From Epiperipatus broadwayi (Eukaryota > Onychophora > Udeonychophora > Euonychophora > Peripatidae), in assembly GCA_028023455.1 (NCBI GenBank), contig JAQFVV010006550.1, positions 372,001-436,000 of the forward strand: DNA of 64,000 bases, in the 5' to 3' direction. Under the pieces are notes generated by a model. It was given only the letters and a program-made list of their open reading frames with translations. It had not been told where the DNA came from and did not search any database. Both the position numbers and the translations under genes were made by a program. Numbering within the stretch: position 1 is the first letter of the stretch; each line of letters opens with the position of its first letter. Of the stretch, positions 20,690 through 30,780 are shown piece after piece.

Positions 20690-22235
20690 GGTTAGAATAT
20701 TCAGAAGAATAAAAGTAATAAAAAATGAGAATTAGTAAAAGTGTAAAAGAGAGAAAAAAAGGATACAGAAAATATAAGTGCACTATTAAGAACAAAGAAA
20801 GTGAAAAAGATATTAATGCTAAATGGAAAAGTACTTAGAAAAGAAAAAGTTGGCTAAAGTAAATAATTATAGAGAGAGAGAATGAAATTGAGTAGTAAAT
20901 TGTTGGAGGATATTAATTAAAGTGGAAGAGATGGGAGTAAAAAATTTTGGAATTACATTAAAAGGAGAAATGTAGGGGAAAGAAAGATAGTATTACTAGA
21001 TTATGAGGAAATAGAGTGAAGCTCTAGATTAAAGAGAATCTTAAATAGGTAAGTAATGAATATAGAAATGATGTTAGATGTGGAGGACAGAATGATAGAA
21101 AACATGAAAGCATATAGTAATGAGAATATGAGGTTTACAGAAAATGAACTGAATGAGGCTGGAAAGAAATTTAAAAGTGGAAAGGCAAGAGGTTTAGATG
21201 AATGGACAGCAGAGATGGTAATGAATTTAGGACATAGGGCAAAAGTAAAGCTATTATGTTTTAATAAGATGCCACAGAAAAGTTTTTCTGGGTAGTTGGA
21301 GTAATACAAGAGTAAGATCATTATTTAAAGGAAAGGGTAAGGATCACAGAAAGTTAAACAATTATAGTCTGATAGCAGTAGCATCAGTTTTATATAAAGT
21401 TTTCTCAAACTTATGGATATGAGTAGGAATTCAGGTAGACAGTTAAATATGAGTTTTATAAATATAGAGAAGGCATATGATAGAGTAAATAGAAATAGAT
21501 TGCAGGTAAGTTTAACAAATTTTGGAATGGATGAAGCTTTAGTGGATATTATTAAGGAATTACATAAAAATAATTACTATACATATATCAATTAGGGGAT
21601 ATAGGGTCAGTTAAAGTTAAAAATGGGGAGGGTCTTAGGCAAGGATGCCCTATGTCACTTATTTGTTTTTGTTGTATTTGAGTGAAATGGAGAGAGCAAT
21701 AGAAAGACTAGGAAGAGGGATAGAGATACCATTAATAATTGGCAAAGGAGTATATACTTTGTCAGGTCTTTTTCATGGATGATGTCTTTTTGTATGCAGA
21801 AAGAAGAGAAAATATGAAAGTCATGCTGAGGACATGTGCAAGGGTGGGTAAAGAGATGAGGATTAAATTTAGTGAAGAAAAATCAAATATAATGATGATT
21901 AATACTGGGGAAAGAGAAGATGAATAATTTTTATTGGGGGATATAAAGTTAGGTGTGGTGGATATATTTATTTGGGAAACATCTTAAGTAATCAGAAAAA
22001 ATTATTGGATGAATGGGAGAAAAAATTGATAAATGAAGCATAGAAAAAAAAGGGATTGATAAAGAAATTAACAGTGTTTTCATATAATAAATATGATGTA
22101 GCTAGAATCATATGGAAGAGGGTCGCAGTACCAGAGTTAACATATGGCAATGATGCATTATGTGTTAGTAAAGGGGTATTAGATTACTTAGAAAAAGTAC
22201 AAAGGAAAGTAGATAAGACATGCATTAGATGGTGA
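20690..22235 (+). pseudogene. non-LTR retrotransposon reverse transcriptase (LINE type 2)
   Basis: This is the longest coding remnant. It starts in the linker between endonuclease and RT (KNFWNYIKRRN, about 20940-20975). The RT follows with FTENELNEAGKKFKSGKARG and LDEWTAEMV (21130-21225; the 'GKA.G.D' block), FINIEKAYDRVNRNRL (21455-21505; catalytic motif A with Asp replaced by Asn), GLRQGCPMSL (about 21630-21660; motif B), and FMDDVFLYAE (about 21770-21800; the FxDD catalytic motif). The post-RT region (about 21985-22230) is frameshifted but readable as YNKYDVARIIWKRV-AVPELTYGND and LEKVQRKV. The enzyme would prime cDNA synthesis at a nicked chromosome. Stops, frameshifts and the motif-A change show that it is dead. 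The clade was not resolved. Confidence 0.85.
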
Positions 22236-22239
22236 TGTG

Positions 22240-22875
22240 TGGACTTGGCCATTTAATTAGAATCACCCTTGGTTGGAGTGTGTTTGAAAAGAAAAATGTT
22301 TTAATAGATGTGTTTTACCAGTGCTAACTTGTGGATCTGAGACTTGGTCATTTAACTAAAATTACACTTGGTTGGAGTGTTTTGGTAGAAATAATTTAAT
22401 ATCAAAATGAAATATGCCTATATGTTTGAAAAGAAAGCATTTTTAATAGGTGTTTTTCAGTTCTTACTTATGGAAATGAGACTTCGTCATTTAACAGAGG
22501 AGCAATGCAGACATTTCAGACAGTTCAACAAATTATGGAGAGATGCATATTAGGAGAAACCAGAAGAGGCTGAAAGTGAGATATATGATTGAGAGAAGAA
22601 ACAGGTATTACTGATATCATTGAAAAAAGTAGGAGATGGCAGTATAAATGATATGGACATATTTCTGTATGAAATGATAATTTATGAACAATTAAAGCTT
22701 TAAATTAGATTCTGAGAGATTGTAGAAGACTGGAAAAGTGTCCTTATTTTTAGCTGAATAGACAACATAAGGATACTTGCTGAGGTATCATGAAGAAAAA
22801 AAACTAAGAAATAAAGTAACTGGATTAAACTTGGGGAGACTTTCATCCTGCAGAGAATTGATAATAATAATGTAT
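22240..22875 (+). pseudogene. LINE-A C-terminal region with internal duplications
   Basis: Starts with three partly duplicated pieces of the same LINE-A segment (ACTTGGTTGGAGTGT and GTTTGAAAAGAAA recur at about 22270, 22365 and 22425). It then runs colinear with 26930-27330: TTCTTACTTATGGAAATGAG, ATGGAGAGATGCATATTAGG, AGAAACAGGTATTACTGA and the closing TTTCATCCTGCAGAGAATTG with an (ATA/ATG) tail. Stops are frequent. It lies directly downstream of the LINE type 2 copy, so insertion of one LINE next to another is likely. Confidence 0.8.
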
Positions 22876-23329
22876 AAACTGAGTATAATGCCAAACTGCT
22901 AATATTATTATTTTTTAATAAAGTGTAATCCAAGCAGACAATATATTCACTAGTAACAAATTCTTACCAACATTGATATCACATTAAAATATATTGTCAA
23001 TTGATTTATCCAGGATAAACCTTTTTACAAACTATGACACCTTCCACCACTATCTAAAACCCATTAGTGAAACCCCAATGCAATGTAATAAAGATCATTG
23101 TATAATAAATTAGATTACTACCAGAGTGTTCTCAATTAGATAAAAAATAATATTACAAATCATGAAATGATTGTCCTGAAAGTCTGATTATTTTAATGTG
23201 AGGGGAATGTTGGCATTGGTGAATTTATCTGTTGGTTTATTTAAAACTTTGTTAACTTATGCGTGTGTGGCCAAAACAACTAATAATTTAATTTTAAACT
23301 AATCAATACAATATACAGGCTTTTTCATA

Positions 23330-23650
23330 CCTGCACTACAATATGCGATATATAGGGTGTTTAAACTCAGACTTTCACATGGCCCTCAACTATCTAACTC
23401 AGACTTTCACATGGCCCTCAACTATGTATGCTATCTCATACTGCTGATACACCTGATCACACACATGTTGAAAAGATCATGACCCTCAACTATCCACGCT
23501 ATCTCATATTGCTGACACACCTGATCACATACATGTTGAAAAGATAAACAATCACTAATATATGTAATTCGTACTAAACCAGCAGTCGTCAGTTGGTCCA
23601 GATTATCATCTTCACATATATACAATCAATGCTCAGTTTATATTAAGATA
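23330..23650 (-). mobile_element. Family B hammerhead repeat, minus copy with internal duplications
   Basis: The order matches 6795-7060. CTCAGACTTTCACATGGCCC is duplicated at about 23366 and 23398, and the segment from ATGACCCTCAACTAT to GTTGAAAAGAT is duplicated again (about 23400-23545). There is no partner arm. Confidence 0.8.
23550..23605 (-). ncRNA. Type I hammerhead ribozyme, family B
   Basis: The minus strand reads TAATC, TGGA, CCAA, CTGACGA (position 7 is free in hammerheads), a 15-nt stem-loop II (CTGCTGGTTTAGTAC; outer C-C mismatch, inner pairs kept with one G-T), GAA, an 8-nt AT stem III, A, then TTAG, T, GATT. All invariant core bases are present. One stem I pair is lost (A-C). 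Confidence 0.6.
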
Positions 23651-24046
23651 TGTAGTTTATATATATATAATTTCAACACCTATTCAACCAAAATATATTA
23701 TTCAAAAATATTTTTTTCTGAAAAAATATTGATACGAAGAGCAAAGTCAAGCAGATGTTTTGATTAGGAATGTAAAAGTAAGATTGATATTTTCAGATTT
23801 TAGAACAATATTAACTATTGTATTTTCATGTAAAATGGTAAAAATAGAGATTTTTTTATACTATGAAACATTGAATAATTTGTCCATACTGTAGTTCTTT
23901 TTTTAAAAAAGAAAATATTATTATAGTCAGTAAATTAATGATTTCATTTTGACATTTGATTAATATATATATATTTGAACACAAAGTTTCGATCTCTCTA
24001 TCTCAGATAACCGATACACATGACAACACATATGTGAAAAAGATAA

Positions 24047-24105
24047 ATGGTCTCCAATATACGTATTTCGGACTGAACCAGCACTTCTCAGTTGGTCCAG
24101 ATCAT
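24047..24105 (-). ncRNA. Hammerhead motif, family B, G8 changed
   Basis: Same architecture as the copy 195 bp to the right, with stem I ATGATC/CCAA against TTGG/GACCAT. The core reads CTGAGAA instead of CTGANGA, so the catalytic G8 is lost. Confidence 0.5.
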
Positions 24106-24241
24106 CATCTTCCACAGACATATATAATCAGTGATTGATTTCATTTTGACATTTGATTAATATATATATTTGAACACAGACTTTCGATCTTTCTATCTCA
24201 TATAACCGATACACATGACAACACATATGTGAAAAAGATAA

Positions 24242-24300
24242 ATGATCTCCAATATACGTATTTCAGACTGAATCAGCAGTCATCAGTTGGTCCAGATCAT
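24242..24300 (-). ncRNA. Type I hammerhead ribozyme, family B
   Basis: The minus strand reads ATGATC, TGGA, CCAA, CTGATGA, a 15-nt stem-loop II (CTGCTGATTCAGTCT, weakly paired), GAA, ATACGTAT (a perfect palindrome, stem III), A, TTGG, A, GATCAT. Stem I pairs fully: 4 bp next to the core and 6 bp beyond a bulge. All invariant core bases are intact. Confidence 0.65.
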
Positions 24301-24764
24301 CATCTCCCACAGACATATATAATCAGTGATCGGTTTATATTAAGATAGCAAAATTTCCAACTTTAATGGGCAGGCTTCAATACTCTCTATCCTCCAACTC
24401 TTCAGTCATCCATACATGGAAAATTTGATGGTGGTAAGCCCAAATCTCTTGTTGATGATAAGTCCAAATTCGTTGTTGATGCCAATATTATTAAGTCACT
24501 CTGATTGAAATGCCTATATTAAAGATCATTTATCTGTTTTCATGTGTGTGGTCATGTGTACCAGTTACAGGATATAGAGTAGATAGCCAAAGGAATTTGA
24601 AAGTCTGTGTTTAAATTCCCTATATTACATTTAAGCTCCAAGTATATGAATTATGCTTGCATTCAAAAATATTATATATATATTAATAATTCAAACAAAT
24701 ATATTTAACACAGTATTCAAAATTATAATGGTTGTAGTTATATATATATATATATTCAAAGATT

Positions 24765-25335
24765 ATAGATTCACTACAGAATGAAGATTTTTCCAAGTTT
24801 AATCCAATTTATTTGATCCCTATCCTATCCACAACATACCAATAAACTTTCTTATTTCATTATTCATCTCATGTAAGGTATTCTCCTAAGTATTTTGTGA
24901 TTTCTTGTTACCCAATTTAAAACAATAATGGTCTACTCACTATCAAATCTTTTAGCAATATATCCAACCCAAATTCATTTCAGTTTATTTATTCCTTCAG
25001 TGATGTCATAGATTCTTATTGCTCTTTTCTTCTATGTATTTTATTTTTGATCTTCTTTTGTTACTGCTGGCATATATCTTCATATCTCATAGAGTTGTTT
25101 TAAATCTCTGTATTGTTCTATTGTTAGATCTTCAAGTCTCCAATATATATATATAAGAACTAGTAAACATAGCTATTTAACAAAATCTTTCTTTTCAAAT
25201 ACATAGGCATATTTTCTTTTAATTTATATCTACCAAATTTCAAGTTTATGATTAGTTTTATTCACTATGCTACCATATTTATTAATAATGTGATCAAAGA
25301 TACTGTAGTTATCTTTTTCTAAATCATTTTTAATA
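24765..25335 (-). pseudogene. LINE-A C-terminal region, diverged
   Basis: The minus strand contains YSIFDHIINKYGSIVNKTNH (about 25250-25310), equivalent to the YFDQIINTNENIMDEINH part of the copy at 26650. It also contains degraded versions of the SETW, RRAIQ and NRWT blocks down to a 3' end near 24765 (complement of CTACAGAATGAAGATTTTTC). More diverged than the other LINE-A copies. Confidence 0.7.
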
Positions 25336-25359
25336 TTTATTTTTTCACATTTAAAAATA

Positions 25360-25770
25360 AATATCAAACTCTCCATACAGCAGTGCCACCAAGTGCAAGC
25401 CTTCATAATCAATGGGTTCAGTTGTTTTATTGTGATGCTAGTCTTTTACGGGTGCAAAAATGTTTTGTTTCTAAAATACTTCAACATGAATTTTTAGTTT
25501 AGAAAATGATTAGTAATAAGCATTATTGTATTTATTTGAGGTGAATGGTGTCAAAGTTGTGAGTGGAGTGAGTTTGACAATCGTAAATAAAAATGTAAAA
25601 ATACATATTTTTAAATCACATGATCACTACAAGCCAGAAACTAGTCTGGAAATATTGGATGAGTAGGCACTAGATGGGGATTTTTTGCACAAGCCTTCTG
25701 GCATCCATTGATTACTCTGGTTGGCACTAAGTGGCACTACTGTATGGAGAGTTTGCTTGTTTTAATATGT
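25360..25770. mobile_element. Family C hammerhead repeat, internally deleted foldback
   Basis: The left arm (CTCCATACAGCAGTGCCACC, AAGTGCAAGCC, AATCAATGGG) is minus-strand. The right arm (25640-25767) is plus-strand and contains AGAAACTAGTCTGG, GGATGAGTAGGCACTAGATG, CATCCATTGATTACTCTGG and GGCACTACTGTATGGAGAG. It ends TTGTTTTAA, the same 3' end as other C copies. The ribozyme keeps only its GAAACTAGTC half. Confidence 0.8.
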
Positions 25771-26545
25771 ATTTTTCTTTCTGAAAGCACTTAACGTTAT
25801 TCGGAAAAACCTTAATTAAAATAAACTCGGCAATAGTTGAAAATTGGACTATATAAACTAAAATATTTTTATGGCTTCGCATTCTCAAACAAACATTTTT
25901 TTTTAATTACGTAATTCAGAAGATTTATAGTCATTAATAAAAGTAGAAAGTTTTATCTTTAATATCTTGTTGCAGTTTTATAATAGAGATAGTTAAATGA
26001 AAAACTTAAATGCTTTTTATATATATATATCCGATATAATTAAAAACAAGGAACATTAAAGTCATGCACGTACATAGACTTCTAGTTTAATGCTGCTTAA
26101 AACAAATTCATTTACTTTTGGATCAATAATATTTTGAAATATATTTGATGCTTTGGTTCAGCTTCAGTGAACTTGTTTTCAAATTGCTAAACTTTGGAAA
26201 AGTTTACGATTTAATTTGATTCCTCAGGGAACGATGTTTTGTGGCAGGAAGCTGTGAGACTAATCCCTCGACTATAATTTTTAAATTGTTTTTGTACTTT
26301 TGATAACTATATATTTACTAGGGGCTCCTGGGCAGTATTTTAATTGTTGTAGGCTTACAAGTAGCAATGTTTATTTGCTTAACGTTAAAAAAAAATTATT
26401 TATTTATGAGAGTTAAAAAATGTTTTAAATTTAATTTAAAACTATAATTAAAAGGGATTTGAAGACAGAGTTTTAAGCTTCCTTCAGCTATTTTCTCCAT
26501 CTTATATAAGAAATACACACGACCACACACACGTCAATAAGATAA

Positions 26546-26604
26546 ATGATCTCCAATATGTCTATTTCATACTGAACCAGCATTCATCAATTGGTCCAGA
26601 TCAT
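26546..26604 (-). ncRNA. Hammerhead motif, family B, C3 changed
   Basis: The minus strand has stem I ATGATC/CCAA with TTGG/GATCAT, a fully paired stem-loop II (ATGCTGGTTCAGTAT, one G-T), GAA and an 8-nt stem III. The core reads TTGATGA, so C3 is lost. Confidence 0.55.
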
Positions 26605-26640
26605 CATCTCCCACACTTATATATAATCAGTATAATCAAG

Positions 26641-27338
26641 AGTTATCAGATGAAAGTAGGACTAAAGATAAATGTTAAAATGACTAAAGTAATGTTTAAT
26701 CGATTTGCTCAAAATATGAAAATAAAGATTGATTATGATGAATTAGAAGAAGTTAACAGTTACAAATACTTTGATCAGATTATTAATACAAATGAAAACA
26801 TAATGGATGAAATTAATCATAGAATTAAACTTGGTTGGAGTGCTTTTGGTAGAAATAACTTGATATTAAAAGGAAATATGCCTATGTGTTTGAATAGGAA
26901 GGTTTTTAATAAATGTGTTTTATCAGTTCTTACTTATGGATCTGAGACTTGGACACATAATAGAAGAGCAATACAGAGACTTCAGACAACTCAAAGAAGT
27001 ATGGAGAGATGCATGTTGGGAGTAACTAGAAGAGATTGAAATCACAATGTATGGGTAAGAGAACAAACAGGTGTTACTGACCTCATTGAAAAAAATAAAA
27101 GATTGAAGTGGAGTTGGGTTGGGCATATTTCTAGAAGAGTTGATAATAGATGGACAATTGAAATCTTAAACTGGATTCCAAGAGATTGTAAAAGACCCAG
27201 AAAGAGACCACATGTGAGATGGATTGATAAAATAAGAAAGTGTGCAGGGGTGATGTGGAGAAGAGAAGCTAAAGATCAGAGAAGATGGCTTGAACTTGGA
27301 GAGATCTTCATCCTGCAGTGGATTGATAATGGTTGATG
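26641..27338 (+). pseudogene. LINE-A non-LTR retrotransposon C-terminal region, best copy
   Basis: A single frame from 26650 to 27336 is interrupted by just one TGA at 27037-27039. Before the stop: MKVGLKINVKMTKVMFN (end of the RT thumb, the 'KT..M' block), VNSYKYFDQIIN (the 'YKYLG' block), INHRIKLGWSAFGRNN, CVLSVLTYGSETWT and RSMERCMLGVTRRD. After it: IKRLKWSW-like motif (KRLKWSWVGHISRR), DNRWTIEILNWIPRD, RPRKRPHVRWIDKIRKCAG and a final LELGEIFILQWIDNG. These are the post-RT blocks of endonuclease/RT proteins of RTE-like elements. The 3' end is a short GAT repeat, as is common for RTE elements. The palm with its catalytic aspartates is absent, so the copy is 5'-truncated and cannot move. Few disabling changes suggest relatively recent activity. 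Confidence 0.9.
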
Positions 27339-27639
27339 ATGATTCAGCATGAAATACATGCATTGAAAATAATTTATCTTATTCATATATGGGAGGTCAT
27401 ATGCATTGGTACTATAAGATGGAGAGGATTGAAGCAAGCTTAAAAGTCTGTGTTCAAATCTTCTTTAATTACATCTTAAGGTTCAGTATTTACAATATAC
27501 TAGTATTGATTTATTTAAAATTATAAAAAAATGAACAACGATATAGAACTTTTAAAAAAGAAATTTCACTGTATACAGAAACCTGTAACAGTTTTTTAAT
27601 TATTAAATTTTCTCTTATAAATATATTAAATAACTTCCA

Positions 27640-27800
27640 TGCCACCACACATTTTTGTGAAAATATATGAATAAACAATACATATACAATGAATATACAA
27701 TAAAGATAAATGACCGTTAAAATGCATTTCGTGCTGAATCAGCACTTATTCAATCCCCCCCCCCCATCTCATATATATACATAGCTTACAGTTGTTTTGA
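27640..27800 (-). mobile_element. Family B half-copy
   Basis: The + strand shows TTTTGTGAAAATATATGAA, AAGATAAATGACC, TTTCGTGCTGAATCAGCACTTATTCAAT, then a C run and CATCTCATATATATAC. On the minus strand stem-loop II is perfect (GTGCTGATTCAGCAC, followed by GAA), but the CTGATGA box is destroyed. Confidence 0.65.
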
Positions 27801-27884
27801 AATTACGTTAATATACCTAAATCACACTCAGCGTGTAAGTAAGTCAGTAAATGTTGTGCTTATATACGATCAACGCTAACTGTA

Positions 27885-27975
27885 GGTGGGTTCATTCTAT
27901 ATTTTACGTTTATTGACTGTTAGTTTATGTATAGCTCGTTAGGGGGTTTCAGTACTTACGTATTATTTCAGTATT
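27885..27975. mobile_element. MITE M, partial copy
   Basis: The complement reads AATACGTAAGTACTGAAACC, CCCTAACGAGCTATACATAAAC, AACAGTCAATAAACGTAAA. This is colinear with 4240-4310 (AATACGGAAGTACTGAAACC, CCCTAGCGAGTTATATGTAAAC). Confidence 0.55.
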
Positions 27976-28144
27976 CATCAATAGTAAGTAATTATATTTT
28001 GATTAAGAGGTGTTATAATTATTCAAGCCACAACATTGACATAATCCATTCTACAAAAAATACAGTAATGATTATCACTATAAATCTCACTTAAGGATTA
28101 AACATATCAAAATATTTTTAATTAAACACACTTGGAATTATTCA

Positions 28145-28330
28145 ACTTTATCTCTCTTTTCCTGTTGGTAATAGCTTTTACAAGTGTATTAAATATCTTC
28201 CACACTACACACATTCTTTTGAAAACATATGAATAATGACAAAATAAAAGACAAATGATTCCCAAGATACATTTTGTGCTGAACCAGCACTCATCAGTTC
28301 ATCCAGGTTACCATCTCTTATATGTAAGTG
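28145..28330 (-). mobile_element. Family B half-copy with hammerhead, G12 changed
   Basis: The minus-strand ribozyme region is 28255-28310: CTGATGA, a perfect stem-loop II GTGCTGGTTCAGCAC, then AAA instead of GAA, and an 8-nt stem III. Stem I next to the core no longer pairs well. The flanks match other B copies (CATATGAATAATGACA, GACAAATGATTCCC). Confidence 0.65.
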
Positions 28331-28779
28331 GCGGTATTTTTCTACTTCAATTAGTGTGAATAACGGAAGTCAACTAAGTAAAGTCTGGGCTATAAAGTAG
28401 TTGCTATTTTAGTCAATGCAATTATCATGGTTATTTATAAAACAATTTTTTTGAATTAATATGCAAGACATAAACGTCTTTGACTTGGACTAATAAATAA
28501 AAGCATTTTTGTAAAATTAAAGTGAGTATACATTTTCAAAAGACATATGCAGTAGATAAATAATTTGCTAATTTAAATAGAGATAGTGATTTTAAAATGG
28601 CACCCATAGTCAAAAGTAAACAACTATTAAGTTTGTCCCATACAAATTATATAAATTCTCATGATTTTTTAAAAATAATAAGATCTTCTAAGTGCAAACC
28701 AATTTGATTACATAACTTTTATTTAAATACAAGTATATTGTCTATACTAAACTTAATGTAATTAGAAAAGATTTGGAAA

Positions 28780-28960
28780 AAAAACATGGAAAAGATAAAT
28801 AATCTCCGATGTATGTATTTCATGTTGGTTCAGCACAAAATACATATATTAGAGATCATTTATCTTTTCCACGTATATGTGGTTATGTGTAATCAGTTGT
28901 GTGGAGTGGATAACTGTAGTGAGCTTGAAAACCTGAGTTCAATTCTTTTCTAATTGAATA
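28780..28960. mobile_element. Family B mini-hairpin
   Basis: The left arm GGAAAAGATAAATAATCTCC pairs with the right arm GAGATCATTTATCTTTTCC around TTGGTTCAGCA, so two B arms are fused at stem-loop II and both CTGATGA boxes are lost. The plus arm continues to CTGAGTTCAATTC at about 28950. Confidence 0.7.
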
Positions 28961-30514
28961 AGTTTGGTAAAATTGAATATCTTCAGGATTTTTGAGAAGA
29001 TTTAATGATGATTATAATTGAGGATGCAAATGTTAAGTATTTTTAGATGAGGCTTAATTTATCACTTTGGGTGGAAAATGAACACATGACCTCTTAATTA
29101 AGTAATTAATTATTATTATTATTTTATAATACTGTTGCTTAAAACAGGCTTAATATTACATGAAGTTAGTGCACTGCAATAGTATAGTATTTATTATAGC
29201 GAGTACCTAAAATTAGATATAAAAAGATAAACACTGAGTTCAACGCTTTTAGGAGAGTGGCAATTTTCTACCAATATAAAAGGAGGCATACCTGGGCTTG
29301 AAATTTGTTAACAAGTTTGATGTTTTTCTTTAAAATAATAAGGCCACAGCCAATTCAGCTAAGTATTCAATACTGGGTAGTAAATGGGTACTCTGATATT
29401 CTAGGTAGAGAGTGAATTAAAAAAAGGCTACCATCTAAACTGCTGTACTCAGCAATTATAATGTTAGTGACTAGTACTTCTCATGTTCTTTTCCTATATG
29501 GTTGTTTTATTTATTTTTTTATTATTCATTTATCTTTATTTTTTGATATTACAAAAAAAAAAAAATATTTTATTTATATTTATAATCCTGATGGTTTTAA
29601 TTTTATTTAATATTTGTGACTTTGTTTAACCTTTTTTTATTATCTATATTTAATTTATTAGCCAGCTATATAAATAGTTTTGTTTATTAACTATTTTTAA
29701 CAGCCTATTATATTTTTTAATTGATTTTTTCCAAAAGTAATATCAATTTTAGTACTATTATATCATGATTGGAAAATATATCAGGTCTAAGAAGATCACA
29801 TGAATTTAAAAATTGTTCTAAAGTCTACTTTGAATAAAAACTTACAAATAAATTAGGATATTTCTAAACATTAGAAATACTAACAGTTAATATTACTTTT
29901 CATAATTTTTGTCCAGGTAGTATTGTATTGGCACATTTTATATCTCACTAATCCATTATTACTTTTTGGGTTGAATCTATTAAGTTCATTGCAATCTTCA
30001 AATATATATTTTCTATTAATCAAAAAATAATTCAGTGATGTTGTACATTGATTTGATTGTTTCCTCATTCATCCCCATTTATCATCTTTCTCAAAATAAA
30101 AATTCATCATAGTTTTTATTTTTCTGCTTATTCCACTAGTGTATCTTCTCTCATTTTATTATCATATCCATAATTACCCACACTACTTTCATCTTTTATT
30201 GTTTTACAAATTCTAGTATTAAAATATGTTATGAAAACTGTAAAATGGTGCTTGATCTGATCAAATATATTTTATATATCCATAAAAATCTCTAATTCTT
30301 TATTACGATGAGAATTTATTGAAGCAAAAACCTGAATTATCTGCACTTGGTATCTTCCATTAATTTAATTAGATAATCTTAATATTTTTTCTGATATATC
30401 ATTAATCATCACAAAGTTGTTTTAAAAATTTCTGCTTCCTACATTTATAACTTTGTAGTGAAAATACTCATCCACATTTTAGATTAATTGTCTTACATTC
30501 AAATATCAGCCTTT
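28961..30514. other. AT-rich sequence, no gene recognised
   Basis: There are long T- and A-rich stretches (for example 29500-29620). A 62-codon open stretch at 29880-30068 (minus) has no recognisable motif. Confidence 0.4.
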
Positions 30515-30780
30515 CAAGCTAATTGTCACGTGCTTTGCGAGTGTTAATAATAAATGAATACTTTCCTTTCCAATACAAGATATAGTATTTATGCAGGAAT
30601 AAAATGAATCCACCTATTCCTACAACACAAATGCTTATACATGAGCAAATCTGAAGTACTGGCTAGGAAAGCGTGAGGGCAGACCAATCACTTTAAATCA
30701 CTATCTACGATGTCTAAATGAATGACGTCAGTGAAATTGTCTAGAATTTATTAAACATCACTCTAACTGAAACTTAATCA
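30515..30780. repeat. Repeat family F, single diverged copy
   Basis: Colinear with the arms at 53240-53420: AATAAATGAATACT, CAAGATATAGTATTT, AATGAATCCACC, AAATGCTTATACATGAGCAAATCT, GAGGGCAGACCAATCACTTTAAA. Confidence 0.55.

Larger units (their letters stand above)
23945..24640. mobile_element. Family B hammerhead repeat, foldback with tandem-duplicated left arm
   Basis: A minus-strand arm is present twice in tandem (about 23945-24130 and 24140-24330; ribozyme positions 195 bp apart). It is followed by the internal AACTTTAATGGGCAGGCTTC region. At about 24505-24620 there is a plus-strand arm (AAAGATCATTTATCTG, GGTCATGTGTACCAGTTACA, GAAAGTCTGTGTTTAAATTC) that has lost its ribozyme 5' half. Left and right outer ends are inverted repeats of about 110 bp. 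Confidence 0.8.
26460..27480. mobile_element. Family B foldback with a LINE-A fragment between its arms
   Basis: The left arm (26460-26640) is a minus-strand B unit. The right arm (27341-27480) is its plus-strand inverted counterpart (TCAGCATGAAATACATGCAT, GTCATATGCATTGGTA, AAAGTCTGTGTTCAAATC). The LINE-A 3' segment 26641-27338 lies exactly between them. The plus arm begins inside its stem-loop II, right after the LINE's GATGATGAT tail, whose TGATGA overlaps the expected CTGATGA. This could be an insertion or a template switch at shared TGATGA. Confidence 0.75.
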
